Position numbers and translations under genes: made by a program. This document shows positions 1 to 9,516 of a DNA stretch of 64,000 bases, piece by piece (position 1 is the first letter of the stretch; the number at the start of each line of letters is the position of its first letter). The notes beneath the pieces are model-generated. The model searched no databases and had not been told where the DNA came from. It worked only from the letters and a program-made list of their open reading frames with translations. The stretch comes from Petasospora fabianii (taxonomy: Eukaryota > Ascomycota > Saccharomycetes > Phaffomycetales > Wickerhamomycetaceae): NCBI GenBank assembly GCA_022641835.1, contig CP048715.1:1488001-1552000 (forward strand), given 5' to 3'.

Positions 1-386
1 AGCTATAAACAGTCTACAGGTAACATCAGCCTCACTAAACAATAGCGGGCGGAGTTTCTGCCGCACCAAATGACCCTTCCCTACATCTTTTCCCACAAAG
101 TTTGAGGCTTCCTCTATGGCAATTTAGCCACTAGCAAGAAGGGGATCTGCCTCTACAGGAGGTCGTGCTGGGCAGGGCAGGGCTCATGCTTGGCCGCGAC
201 GCGCTGCTGCCTGTTTGGGGCTGTGGAACAGCAGAGCCTCCTCCCCCCGCAGATGCAGACGCAAAGAAGATATGTTCTTGATCAGATGGTATAAAGTGTA
301 GCTTGTTCGCTGATTTCAGTTATACAGGTTAGCTAGTAAAAACATCACAAATTAAACTAAACGCGTCAAAAGCCCACATAACTACA
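1..386. other. intergenic, upstream of PIN2
   Basis: No open reading frame of useful length and no recognisable RNA gene. The stretch presumably holds the PIN2 promoter. A single MluI-box core (ACGCGT) lies at 361-366, only 21 bases before the PIN2 start codon, so it may be chance or lie in the leader. Confidence 0.5.
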
Positions 387-881
387 ATGCTCATCCCAAC
401 AAAGTCATCTAATCTCGACCTCTGTCCTTCGAAACTTCTCATGCCTCGTGCATTCACTTCAGACGTTGTCTCCACTGCTAAATCCTTCAAGAGCTGGGAC
501 ACTTGTATGGATAATACTGCGTGTAAGATTATTGCCATTGTCGGTATTGTACTTGCTGCTATTGTCATCATTTGGATCCTCGGTGGTATCCTACGTTGTC
601 TCTGTTGGGGTGTCTCTGGTATTTGCCAGGCTCTCTGCTGTTGTTGTCTCTGTTGCAGAGGTGACGACAATCGTCGTAGAGACTTCAATGATGCTCCTTC
701 TGGTAATAATCCATTCGATAATCCTAACATGTACCCACAAAGACAACAAGGAATGCAGCAGGTATACTACCCTCCAACTTCACAACCGCATTATGGCCAT
801 GGCTACGTCAGTGATGAAGTTCGTGGTGAGAAAACTCCTGATCCTTACAGGGCTGCCAGAAGAGAAGCTGGTAACTATTAA
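387..881 (+). CDS. PIN2: Pin2-like plasma-membrane protein
   Basis: The 164-residue protein matches yeast Pin2: a short N-terminal part, the block SFKSWDTCMDN, one hydrophobic segment at about residues 48-70, a cysteine-dense stretch just after it (CCCCLCC, likely palmitoylated), and an Asn/Gln/Pro-rich cytosolic tail. In S. cerevisiae Pin2 is an exomer-dependent cargo of the plasma membrane, and its prion-like tail can induce the [PSI+] prion. The tail here is much shorter than in S. cerevisiae (282 residues in all there). The first ATG (387) gives an N-terminus of similar length to S. cerevisiae; an in-frame ATG at 441 is the alternative. Identity rests on the WDTCMDN-TM-Cys block, which is distinctive. 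Confidence 0.85.
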   Translation: MLIPTKSSNLDLCPSKLLMPRAFTSDVVSTAKSFKSWDTCMDNTACKIIAIVGIVLAAIVIIWILGGILRCLCWGVSGICQALCCCCLCCRGDDNRRRDFNDAPSGNNPFDNPNMYPQRQQGMQQVYYPPTSQPHYGHGYVSDEVRGEKTPDPYRAARREAGNY

Positions 882-1105
882 ATATGGCATTAGATTCTGC
901 TTAACTGTTTTGATGAACGACATTCGCTTACGACCTTCAACTTTTTCATATTCACGTGTACAGTATATGTAATGACTTGATTCGTGAATATCTGTACAAC
1001 TACGATAACAATCTACGAGTTTATCAGAATGTGAAAATGTATTTCTCTCTCGCTCTCCTCTTTTAGTCTTCCCTCCTTGAATTCATATCGTATCGTTATT
1101 GTTCT

Positions 1106-1917
1106 TCACTTAACCAAAGAAGTTCTGATATCATGCACGGTGTTAATCAAACCTTGGTTCAACTCAGCACCAGTCTGCTCAATGGCCCTCTCAGCGTCAA
1201 TCCATGACTGCTTCAAAGCTCTCTGGCCTTGCAAAAGATCTGGGTGTTCCTTAGCTTCCCAATTCTTGATGGCTCTTGATGTGTTACAGAAAGTACCTGG
1301 CAAGAACATCTTGAAACTGGCAATACCAAACACGATTGGTGTGATAAATCTTACTGGAAGTGATCTTCTGTTGACGAGAATAGAACCTGAAAGCATGAAT
1401 GTTAGGGCATAGATGAAACTTGGAAGGAATTCATCCTTTGGGTCATAAAGTGATGTCAATCCCGATGTCAAGTTGGTCCATTCGTTACAAGCAGCAGATT
1501 TCAAGTTTCTGTACTCAGCATCAGCATAGTTAAGGTTGTTGATGATAGAGGAACGAACACCATGGAGGTGCTTCTCAAGGAAGTTTGATGTGTTGATCTT
1601 GAAACCATCAACGTACTTCGTCACAACAGTTTCCTCCTTTTCCACTGGTTTCTTAGCCTGCTTAGCAGCCGTCTCAAGAGCTGGTGTATCATCAATGGTC
1701 TGCTGAGGCTCGGCTATTATCGAAGAGAGTGACAAATCGTCATCCTTCTCGTAGAACGATCTGGATGGTTTGGAGTCGTTCATGGCCTTTGGGATGGACC
1801 ACACGGAAAAGCCAGCAATCAATGGGAGGCCGAGCTGATGCAAAATCTTGTTAGTAAAACATCCATCTATAACCATAAATAGGATAGACATACCTTAGCG
1901 ACTTGACTGGAAAACAT
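1106..1917 (-). CDS. MICOS complex subunit, MIC26/MIC27 (ApoO) family, one intron
   Basis: Two exons on the minus strand: 1917-1894 (eight codons, MFSSQVAK) and 1834-1106. The 59-base intron has a GTATGT donor at 1893, a perfect TACTAAC branch site and a CAG acceptor ending at 1835; splicing is in frame and gives 250 residues. An internal ATG at 1891 lies within the intron and would give a different N-terminus. The protein has an N-terminal hydrophobic stretch (LGLPLIAGFSV), a central helical region, and two short membrane segments near residues 150-190 separated by a Gly/Arg-containing turn, as in apolipoprotein O-like MICOS subunits of the inner mitochondrial membrane that shape crista junctions. 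I cannot decide between MIC26 and MIC27 by eye. It is divergent from NNF1 (about 240 bases between starts). Confidence 0.75.
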
Positions 1918-2153
1918 TGGGTAGCTAACAACGACTAGACGAGTCCGACTCTCTTCAGTTATTCAAATCAGTTCTCTTCCGTTGTCATGGCTTTTTCGGG
2001 CGGTTCGCGATTTTTTAGAGAGAAACCCGGACACCATCGGTCAAACGCGGTTTTTTGAAGACCTCTTGGAAACGTAAACAAAGAGATTTTTATCTCTTAG
2101 TATATCGAATAACTGCAAAGTAACTCATTGATATTAGTTGAATCATACTTAAG

Positions 2154-2744
2154 ATGTCCAAGGATCTTATACGTTTTGATCGACTCCAACAAGTCAGCAC
2201 AAAGGCACTTACAGAATCGCAAAAAGTGATCACAGATGAGAACCTCTCCACATGCTATCCCACAATTGCCTCGACCCCTACAGGGAAGGCTCTCTTAACG
2301 ACAATTAAGACCCAACTTATAGAATCATGGACACAAAATGCTATACGTGAATTTGAAGCCATTTTTGAAGAACGTGAAGCGCACGAGAAACTTGATCAGT
2401 TGGATGAGCTCATCGCGGAAGCACAGGAAAAGAAGAAGAACGGTATCGTTGATAATGTACCCTTTGACACACTTTCCCCGGCAAATATTGTGTCAAGCCA
2501 CTTGATAGGTGCCAAGGAGGCAAATCTGAAGTATTTACATGAACAATGTGAAAGCCTCAAGAAGGGGAATGAGGAGTTATTGGCTGACCTTCAAGATATG
2601 CTCAAGACAGCGGAAGGTTTAAGAGATGATGTTGTCAAGAGTTTAGAGGGTGTGAATTCCTTAGTCAAGGTATCAGATGAAGCTCAATTGGAAACCAAGC
2701 TGAAAGAGTTGGCCGATGCACTCGCTGGCGAGAAGGTGACTTGA
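2154..2744 (+). CDS. NNF1: Kinetochore MIND complex subunit Nnf1
   Basis: 196 residues, close to the 201 of S. cerevisiae Nnf1. The N-terminal block (IRFDRLQQVSTKAL, then CYPTIASTPTGKALL) and the following FEAIFEEREAHEKLDQLDE helix are typical of the Nnf1/PMF1 family. The rest is predicted coiled coil. Nnf1 pairs with Mtw1 in the four-protein MIND/Mis12 complex linking inner kinetochore (CENP-C/Mif2, COMA) to Ndc80. It is convergent with NUR1, 200 bases downstream. No intron seen. Confidence 0.88.
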   Translation: MSKDLIRFDRLQQVSTKALTESQKVITDENLSTCYPTIASTPTGKALLTTIKTQLIESWTQNAIREFEAIFEEREAHEKLDQLDELIAEAQEKKKNGIVDNVPFDTLSPANIVSSHLIGAKEANLKYLHEQCESLKKGNEELLADLQDMLKTAEGLRDDVVKSLEGVNSLVKVSDEAQLETKLKELADALAGEKVT

Positions 2745-2944
2745 AGATCACTCGATCACCCTGCATTAGCAGGACACATATATCTGAAGAATTGTCAATA
2801 GTGTGCTTATCTGACAATGAATCAGAGCAAAAAGACAGGAAGACCAAGGCTCATATAGGGGTTTTAGACCCTCACAGGACAGTGACACTACAGGGTAGTA
2901 ACATCCGGTGTATAAACATTATTGGTTCATTAGTACTATGCTAA

Positions 2945-3976
2945 TCATTTGGCCGTTTTCTTTCCCAATGGGGACTGTTGATATCCCATCGTAGTCCTTC
3001 TATCTCTCGGTGTATATGCCACAATACTTTTTCTTAGACTAATTGGGGCTTTCTTCACAGGAGTAAACTCACCGCCAGAGAAAAGCTCCACACTTTCTCT
3101 TCCCTTACGATCATGTGTCTTAAACACTTTTTCTGTACGACCTGGAGAATAGTACTGTGCACCTTCACTCCAGTATGGTCCATGTGTAGCATCCACTGCA
3201 ACTTCACGCTTAGAAACTGAGAGCTTTGGTCTGACGTACTTGCGTTCATACTCATCAAATGTTTCTTGGTAAATCACCTGTTTGTCTTGGATTAACACCA
3301 GGAAGCCACGAACGATGACGATGTATAGCACGGCAGAAGTCATTATTAGGAATGAAAGGTTGATGAATGAAGAAGTGGCAATGTAGAGAAATGCAATATT
3401 GAATGGTGGGAATGAGATGAAAAGGTACGTGCTGAATTTGGATGGATCCCACATCGTGAGTTCCCAGTATGGATCCATATCTTGTTCTTCTGATTCATCC
3501 TGGGGTCTACCTCGAAGAAAGTTGAAAAGTGAGAATGAGCTAGACTTTCCCGAGACTTTGCGAGCTGATGTGCTATGTGAGATAGTATCCTTATTGAAGA
3601 TGGCATATTTCTTCGTCTTAAACATAAATGCAATGGTATTGATGACATTGATTGTGATGATGATGAACTGTAGCAAGTTCACAATACGTTGAAGCAGTCC
3701 TGTTTGCTCTGTATCGACAAAGTATTTTGATCCCTTCAACACAGCCTTATCATAACTGAAATATGAAGAGTGTGTATCTGTCACAGCATTGTGATCTTGC
3801 CAAAGCCTAATGAAGAAGTATACGAGCGTCAATGCAAACCCAAGCGGAAGTGCTACACTCTCTGAGTATGCATCCCAATCGATGAGCTCTCTCTGTTCAT
3901 TGAGCTCCAAAAGTACATCAAATGGGTAAGACTTGACCTTAGACCAGAGACTCTGTTTCCTCACAAGTCGAGCCAT
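2945..3976 (-). CDS. NUR1: Nuclear rim protein Nur1
   Basis: 343 residues with the layout of the Nur1 family: an N-terminal amphipathic part (WDAYSESVALPLG), a first membrane segment at about 45-60, a second at about 95-115, and a pair at about 195-240, ending in a basic, Ser/Pro-rich nucleoplasmic tail. Yeast Nur1 sits in the inner nuclear membrane with the LEM protein Heh1 and tethers rDNA through Csm1/Lrs4; in fission yeast it works with Lem2 in heterochromatin silencing. It is shorter than S. cerevisiae Nur1 (484). The gene lies near NUP53/ASM4 and RAM1 here, as NUR1 does in S. cerevisiae. Two E-boxes lie 88-113 bases upstream of the start. Confidence 0.85.
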   Translation of the reverse strand: MARLVRKQSLWSKVKSYPFDVLLELNEQRELIDWDAYSESVALPLGFALTLVYFFIRLWQDHNAVTDTHSSYFSYDKAVLKGSKYFVDTEQTGLLQRIVNLLQFIIITINVINTIAFMFKTKKYAIFNKDTISHSTSARKVSGKSSSFSLFNFLRGRPQDESEEQDMDPYWELTMWDPSKFSTYLFISFPPFNIAFLYIATSSFINLSFLIMTSAVLYIVIVRGFLVLIQDKQVIYQETFDEYERKYVRPKLSVSKREVAVDATHGPYWSEGAQYYSPGRTEKVFKTHDRKGRESVELFSGGEFTPVKKAPISLRKSIVAYTPRDRRTTMGYQQSPLGKKTAK

Positions 3977-4063
3977 TTGTTTGATAATCTAGTTCTTGTT
4001 TGCCTCATATCAAAGAAGAAGAAAAATGTCTAGATAAATCTTTTGTTTACCTTTTTGGATCTT

Positions 4064-4089
4064 CACGTGCGCGGCGGGTCACGTGACCC
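4064..4089. promoter_or_regulatory. paired E-boxes (Cbf1-type), one in a 14-bp palindrome
   Basis: CACGTG occurs at 4064-4069 and again at the centre of the perfect palindrome GGGTCACGTGACCC at 4076-4089. Both lie upstream of NUR1 and just past the end of RIM13. The sequence matches the yeast Cbf1 site RTCACRTG on both strands; Pho4 or other bHLH factors are alternatives. Regulation of NUR1 by them is inference. Confidence 0.55.
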
Positions 4090-4171
4090 ACACAACTCTT
4101 TCAGAGCATAGATTGACAAACAATATGACATTGAAAGACTATATAGAAGTGTTTTATTGGATGTAATAGTC

Positions 4172-6334
4172 TTATTTAATCAATGTAATCTTATGATCAG
4201 ACCCAATTTCACCAAATACTTCATCATTACCAATTTCAAACCTTTCAACGAGCAAAATGACATTTCTCCCCGGTTGCACAGTCGTCTTATCTAACCAAAT
4301 ACCATAAAGACAATCATCAAACTCCTCATTGATCTGTATAGGTGTTCCATCCTTATAAAAGAGACTCGCTCTAATGCGTGGTCTGTAGCTTGACATTGTT
4401 GCTGATGATATCCATAGATGGATAGATATGGCTGTGGCTCGTTCCACTGTGAATGATACACGGAATCGGTTCTTGTTGTTCCAAGCAAAGGTGAACGGTT
4501 TGATGAAGAGTCCTAGACGCGTGGAGATGCGAGTTATGGTTAATGGTGATGAGGCATTGATGATAAGTTTGAAGTTGGCGTGGATGTCTGGATCGTATGT
4601 CGATGCCACGAGTTTATACTTCTGACCTGACTTCAGAGTTGTGTGATGAATGAGACTACCTGGGTGGTATTTTGCAGTGATGATGGATTGTTTGTGACTG
4701 AATGGCTTATCACTTTGGAAGAAAAGTTGTAGATTGACGAGTGTATCGCTTTTTGTGAAGAGGGCAAACTGTACATGAACATCTTCCGGGCTTTGTGGGA
4801 TAGTGATCTCATACTGAGGATTCTTGATATAGCTCTGATAACTCCAATTGCCTCCACAACTGTCAATGTCCCATTCGTCATCAATTGTCTTTAAAGTACT
4901 GTACTTATGCTGAGCTCTCTCCAGGATCAATTGATTATTGGAGTAAGTATGGAGAGTGAAATTTTGGATACATGATGCATTACTTGAGATAACAGCAGTA
5001 CAACTCTCCTCAGGGGTCAATACCACCGATGACAAATGGAAACCTGTACTGTTAGCGGTAGATGTAGTCAAGGGAATACCCTTAGAGAACAACCGTTCAC
5101 CATTTGACTTGTAAAAAGTGACATTAATGGATGATGGATCACTACCTTGATGTCTTTCAAGTAAAACCTTGACCTCTGTGGTTGATGTACCCGTATTCTT
5201 AATGTGTACTTGTGGAGAATGGTATAATGTACCCATAGTGTTGTTCCAAATGCAATTGATACTCCTTTTGGTTTCGAACTTGTTTGGATTCCAGTTGAGA
5301 TAGAGTGTCTCAAAGCTATGAAAGATGTCTTCAAGTTTCATCATTATAACGTTCTTCATCCATGGGTTCTTAACCACAATACTCTTAGTGTGTGGGATAA
5401 GCTCAGTTATTGCATAATCGTGATTCTTTGCAAATTCATCACCTGGATGTTCACCAGTACCGAGTGCTAGTACAAGGTTATTGTTTTGGAAATCATCATA
5501 GAGTAAGTCCCACAGTTGGTTCATACTTGTTACTTGGCTAGCGGTTATGAATTGTGGAATCCATCCACTGATGAAGTATGAGTCAATGCTTGCGTTTGAT
5601 CCATGAGAGTCGTAACCATGGCCTTTCATCTTGAGGTATGCCTTCTCCAAGAGTGCTGGCCATAGTAGGTCTTCATTAGTCCTTGATTTGATGAATAGTG
5701 ATTTCCCATCTTTCATTATGGGCAATTCTGGACCAATCTCAACAAGTCTTTTGCAACCATTGAAATGGAACAACACTCCATATCTTGAGCTTTCCCTATG
5801 AGGAAGGATCGTATCAAGTAACATCGGCCCATTGTTCCTCGCCAGCGAGATTAAGGACGTGACGAAAGAGCAGTCCTGAAGGAGATCCTGATACACATGG
5901 TTGAGTCCATCGAGCCCCCAATATTGGTGCTTAATACACCTCCAGTCTTCCAACAACTCATTCTGAGTAGTAGAGAGCTTGAGTTGATCCATCTGTGTAG
6001 AGTCAGTGATAAAGACATCATCATCAACGGGGGGACAAAGCAAACCGTTCACCATGCTTGCCATCCACGTCAATCGCTCATCGAACGTCATACTGCGTGT
6101 CTTGATCCTTTGATAGATCTCAATCGCATCTGCACACACGCGTCGCAGCACTGTGGGATCCACCATAGGGTCCATCATGGGTGGGTCCCCATGCTGTTCC
6201 CTAAGAGCAGCATTGAGCGTAGTGACTGCCCTCAGGGCGAGACTGCGGGACTCTTCGTCATCAGGGTTGATTGAGCAGAGGTACTGGGCCCTGCTGAGCT
6301 TAGATTGAGCATCAGCGAGCGCAGCATATGACAT
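4172..6334 (-). CDS. RIM13: Calpain-like cysteine protease Rim13 (PalB)
   Basis: 720 residues, near the 727 of S. cerevisiae Rim13. The papain-like triad is visible: Cys155 in QDCSFV, His305 in AKNHDYAITEL and Asn323 in VVKNPWMKN. An N-terminal helical (MIT-like) region precedes it, and C-terminal beta-rich calpain-D-type modules fill about residues 370-720. In the alkaline-pH pathway, Rim13 is recruited to ESCRT-III (Snf7) with Rim20 and cuts the C-terminus of the zinc-finger factor Rim101. The presence of all three catalytic residues argues for an active enzyme. In S. cerevisiae RIM13 (YMR154C) lies next to NUP53 and an MFS gene that are both also in this window. Confidence 0.92.
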   Translation of the reverse strand: MSYAALADAQSKLSRAQYLCSINPDDEESRSLALRAVTTLNAALREQHGDPPMMDPMVDPTVLRRVCADAIEIYQRIKTRSMTFDERLTWMASMVNGLLCPPVDDDVFITDSTQMDQLKLSTTQNELLEDWRCIKHQYWGLDGLNHVYQDLLQDCSFVTSLISLARNNGPMLLDTILPHRESSRYGVLFHFNGCKRLVEIGPELPIMKDGKSLFIKSRTNEDLLWPALLEKAYLKMKGHGYDSHGSNASIDSYFISGWIPQFITASQVTSMNQLWDLLYDDFQNNNLVLALGTGEHPGDEFAKNHDYAITELIPHTKSIVVKNPWMKNVIMMKLEDIFHSFETLYLNWNPNKFETKRSINCIWNNTMGTLYHSPQVHIKNTGTSTTEVKVLLERHQGSDPSSINVTFYKSNGERLFSKGIPLTTSTANSTGFHLSSVVLTPEESCTAVISSNASCIQNFTLHTYSNNQLILERAQHKYSTLKTIDDEWDIDSCGGNWSYQSYIKNPQYEITIPQSPEDVHVQFALFTKSDTLVNLQLFFQSDKPFSHKQSIITAKYHPGSLIHHTTLKSGQKYKLVASTYDPDIHANFKLIINASSPLTITRISTRLGLFIKPFTFAWNNKNRFRVSFTVERATAISIHLWISSATMSSYRPRIRASLFYKDGTPIQINEEFDDCLYGIWLDKTTVQPGRNVILLVERFEIGNDEVFGEIGSDHKITLIK

Positions 6335-6545
6335 TTTATAACGATAGACTCAATAAATACCCCTACATTAATACCACTATATAAAGAGAAGAGGAGACAC
6401 CGCGAACTTTAGTTTATGGGTCACGGGTGTAGGCGGAGGGCAAACTTGCCAAATGGCAACGAGGGCGAGATGGCTGCCTTTATATCCGTCGCTGGACCAA
6501 GAGCCACAGAGTAAACAAATCTCACCTACGCTCTAAAAGAACATC

Positions 6546-6746
6546 TTATCCCATTACTATTCTCTCCCCACTGCCAACGTACAAGTCTTCTAATTCGGTC
6601 TTGCCCCCGACGCGAATCCGCGTTCCATCATCAACTCTGCCTTCAAATTTTGCTATCTTAAGCACCGGACCTAATTCTCTCGGCAGCACAATTTCACCAC
6701 CTATAAGGGACTCCGTCCATACGGTAAGACCACCCAGAGTATACAT
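6546..6746 (-). CDS. small ORF of unknown function (66 aa), doubtful
   Basis: An ATG-to-stop frame of 66 residues divergent from GPA2 (193 bases between start codons). Its composition is protein-like: alternating hydrophobics, several glycines, and a strand-like run GRVDDGTRIRVGG followed by LYVGSGERIVMG, which reminds me of one half of a beta-barrel (OB-like) fold. I do not recognise a family. No convincing branch site or donor/acceptor pair was found that would extend it. It may be a chance frame in promoter DNA. Confidence 0.3.
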   Translation of the reverse strand: MYTLGGLTVWTESLIGGEIVLPRELGPVLKIAKFEGRVDDGTRIRVGGKTELEDLYVGSGERIVMG

Positions 6747-6838
6747 CTGCTATCTCACCACCAGCTGCTTCAGCATTGGTACATATCCCCCACTCATACC
6801 TCTTCGTCCGTCACTCCCCACCACCCACAGCAACACCG

Positions 6839-6930
6839 AGAGAGAGAGAGAGAGAGATTGAAGAGACAGAGACACAGAGACAGAGACAGAGCAAGCACAT
6901 CCCCATACACACACACATACATACACACAG
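6839..6930 (+). repeat. GA and GACAGA/ACAC simple repeats in the GPA2 leader
   Basis: A (GA)n run at about 6839-6857 is followed by GACACA/GACAGA hexamer-like repeats to about 6893 and by CA/CATA repeats at 6901-6930. The tract ends nine bases before the GPA2 ATG, so it is probably 5' untranslated leader. Confidence 0.7.
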
Positions 6931-6938
6931 TAACCACA

Positions 6939-8201
6939 ATGGGACTCTGTTCGTCGAAAGAAGAGACGGCACCAGTGGGTCCAACCACTGGACGCACCAC
7001 CGCAAACACAGCGACCACAGCCAATACTGAAAAGACGGGGAACGTGACGAACTCAACTTTGGGTACAGAGACACATCCTGTGTCGCAAGATAACCTCAAT
7101 TCACATCCAAGAGCACAATCAGCTTCTTCTCGCAAGCAAAGTATTGTCCCCTCAGAGACATCGCTCACAAGTAGCAATAAGGCTGCTGCTGCCGCAATGC
7201 AGAATGGTAAGGATTCGCATGACTATACAAAAGTTCTTCTTCTCGGTACTGGTGAGTCTGGAAAGTCCACTATTCTTCAACAATTACGAATCCTCCATTC
7301 GAACGGATTCTCTGAACAAGAACTCTTTGATTTCAAACCTTTTATTTTCAGTAACATTGTGAGTTCCGCTAAGGACATTGTACAAGCTTACAGACGCTTT
7401 GATGTTAAGCTCGAGGAAAGCGATCAGATCAACGAGTCAGATTTTGATGATATCCTCGCATACCAATCACCAGTGGACCCATCTGCCCATTTCGATAAGA
7501 ACCTCGCTTTGAAGATTGCTGCCCTTTGGAAGAATGCCTCCACGACTCAACTCATAATGGATCATCGTCAAGATTTCTACCTCATGGACTCTGCTAAATA
7601 CTTCTTTGAAGAGCTAGACAGAATCTCTCAAGAAGACTACATCCCAAGCGTTACTGATATCATCAGAACAAGAAAGAAAACATCTGGTATCTTTGATCTC
7701 AAATTTGAACTTCAGGGACTCAAAATTCACATATTTGACGTTGGTGGACAAAGATCAGAACGTAAGAAGTGGATCTATTGCTTTGATAACGTTGCATCTA
7801 TCATCTTTTGTGTCGCCTTATCAGAGTATGATCAATCCCTTCTCGAAGAGAAATCTCAAAACAGACTCGAGGAATCATTAACGCTCTTTGACTCTGTTGT
7901 GAACTCTCGTTGGTTCTCCAAATGTTCCATCATCCTTTTCCTTAATAAGATTGATGTCTTTATTGAAAAACTACCATACTCTCCATTGGAGAAATACTTC
8001 CCAGATTACAAAGGTGGTAATGATGTCAATAAGGCTACAAAGTACATCCTCTGGAGATTCTCAAAAGTGAATAGATCAGGTTTACCAATCTATCCTTACA
8101 TCACACAGGCTACAGATACAAACAATATGAGTCTTGTGTTTGTCGTGGTTAAGGAAAGTATCTTTGCCAATATCCTCCAGGACACTGGTCTCTTGTCTTG
8201 A
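6939..8201 (+). CDS. GPA2: G-protein alpha subunit Gpa2
   Basis: 420 residues starting MGLCSS: Gly2 for N-myristoylation and Cys4 for palmitoylation. A low-complexity extension of about 95 residues precedes the G domain, as in S. cerevisiae Gpa2 (449 aa). Nucleotide-binding motifs are intact: P-loop GTGESGKST at 103-111, switch II DVGGQ at 267-271, NKID at 336-339 and the TQATDT base-recognition loop at 389-394. The C-terminus (QDTGLLS) resembles Gpa2 and not the pheromone subunit Gpa1. Gpa2 couples the Gpr1 nutrient receptor to adenylate cyclase and PKA, controlling pseudohyphal growth and stress resistance. The start at 6939 is the only in-frame ATG and preserves the lipidation signal. Confidence 0.93.
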   Translation: MGLCSSKEETAPVGPTTGRTTANTATTANTEKTGNVTNSTLGTETHPVSQDNLNSHPRAQSASSRKQSIVPSETSLTSSNKAAAAAMQNGKDSHDYTKVLLLGTGESGKSTILQQLRILHSNGFSEQELFDFKPFIFSNIVSSAKDIVQAYRRFDVKLEESDQINESDFDDILAYQSPVDPSAHFDKNLALKIAALWKNASTTQLIMDHRQDFYLMDSAKYFFEELDRISQEDYIPSVTDIIRTRKKTSGIFDLKFELQGLKIHIFDVGGQRSERKKWIYCFDNVASIIFCVALSEYDQSLLEEKSQNRLEESLTLFDSVVNSRWFSKCSIILFLNKIDVFIEKLPYSPLEKYFPDYKGGNDVNKATKYILWRFSKVNRSGLPIYPYITQATDTNNMSLVFVVVKESIFANILQDTGLLS

Positions 8202-8421
8202 TTTGTTCCACCTCTGATCTTTTTTTTCCTTCCTCTCAAAAGTCTTTTGTCCCCTTTCTCGTTTCAATGCTTCCGCATGGCTACGCTTTAATCACTTCTT
8301 TCTCGATGATATGGATCTCATACCCCACATGAATCCACTCATACTTCTTCTATATAATGATCGCGTAAACTTGGGTTTCTGTCAATTGGTTTCATTATCT
8401 GATGTTGGTGTAGGCAATCGA

Positions 8422-9516
8422 TCAATTGGTAGAAACGTCTTCACCTGACTCATCCGTCTCAGAATCATACACATAGTCAACATCTTCATCTTGTGAATTC
8501 TCCATGCTCTCAACATCCGTCTCATCGTTATCAACATCCCAACATTGATTGAGAGTTACAAAGTAGGTTCTGTGCTCAAACCCATGTAAGATCTTCCAGA
8601 ACCCATCAGTTGTCTTCTTTGACACATTGTCGTACTCAACACCAATGAGATTGAGGTCCTTGATCTCATGAGGTAACTCATTCTTGGCGATCAAGATTTC
8701 AGTACCGGCTTGGAAGAATGATGGAGGGAGTATTGGAACGTAATCACCTTCATGGACAATCCTTAAGAACCCAGACGTGAACCCGGTGCCGTCCCTGATT
8801 GCATTCGCAGTCTTTTCACACTCAAATACCTCGTTTACCCATCTCATCATCTCAAGATTGAAGATCCTTGGTCCTCCATATGTATACAAGTGAGGATAGA
8901 ATCCCATCATCTTGAACTCAATTGCAGTCAACGTTGCCAACGCGGCTCCAAGCGAGTGGCCCACGAGGACTAACTTGAATTCTGGGTGCTTATTGTAGAT
9001 ATCTAAGACACTGTTGACCAAGTCATCGTAGATTGTATTCATGTGCAGGTAAAACCCTTGGTGGACTTTACACCCTTCACACTCCCTGACACTAGAAGGA
9101 CAGTGGGTAATGGGTTTATATGGTGTCTTTCTGATATAAAAGTCACTGATCCAATCAGCAGTCGTTACCGAAGCCCTGAATGCAACCACAATCTCCTTGT
9201 TCTCCTTGTCCACCGTGATGAAGGCCGTTCCTGACTCATCAGCACCAGCAATGTGGATCTTGTGGACAAGGGCTTGTGTGTTACGGCTCTTCTTGCAAAA
9301 GTCGATTGAACAGCCGCCATTCGGGAAGAGGAGCCCTTCATTGAGCATTCCAGGCTTATCAATACAGTGTGTGAGTTTGCAGAAGTGAGAATAGTGGACG
9401 ATATCATTATAAAGCTCCTTGGAGATAATTGGTGAACTACTTGTCGATGGTACACCCTTTGCTCTGACAAGGACAATAGCCACCAATGGGGCGAGGAGAA
9501 GCTGGTGCCACTTCAT
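8422..9516 (-). CDS. Secreted/ER class 3 (alpha/beta-hydrolase) lipase, Lih1-like
   Basis: 364 residues with an N-terminal signal peptide (about 1-20) and the class 3 lipase core. The nucleophile elbow GHSLG lies at 186-190 (Ser188); Asp258 in HEGDYVPILPP and His314 in GFEHRTYF complete the likely triad. Six or more cysteines in the first 150 residues suggest disulfides and a secreted or lumenal enzyme. The C-terminal 40 residues are strongly acidic. The closest S. cerevisiae protein by layout is Lih1 (YJR107W), a putative lipase; substrate is unknown. It is convergent with GPA2. A TATAAA-like element lies about 130 bases upstream of the start. Confidence 0.82.
   Translation of the reverse strand: MKWHQLLLAPLVAIVLVRAKGVPSTSSSPIISKELYNDIVHYSHFCKLTHCIDKPGMLNEGLLFPNGGCSIDFCKKSRNTQALVHKIHIAGADESGTAFITVDKENKEIVVAFRASVTTADWISDFYIRKTPYKPITHCPSSVRECEGCKVHQGFYLHMNTIYDDLVNSVLDIYNKHPEFKLVLVGHSLGAALATLTAIEFKMMGFYPHLYTYGGPRIFNLEMMRWVNEVFECEKTANAIRDGTGFTSGFLRIVHEGDYVPILPPSFFQAGTEILIAKNELPHEIKDLNLIGVEYDNVSKKTTDGFWKILHGFEHRTYFVTLNQCWDVDNDETDVESMENSQDEDVDYVYDSETDESGEDVSTN

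Larger units (their letters stand above)
6335..6938. other. intergenic region between RIM13 and GPA2
   Basis: Divergent promoter region for RIM13 (minus) and GPA2 (plus). It carries a TATA-like TATATAA close to RIM13 (about 6379-6385, read on the minus strand), the doubtful 66-codon frame at 6546-6746, and a simple-repeat leader just before GPA2. Confidence 0.5.

Noticed and set aside
4076-4089. E-box palindrome as a centromere CDEI
   Set aside because: No AT-rich block or CDEIII-like core nearby, and it sits in a normal short promoter gap.
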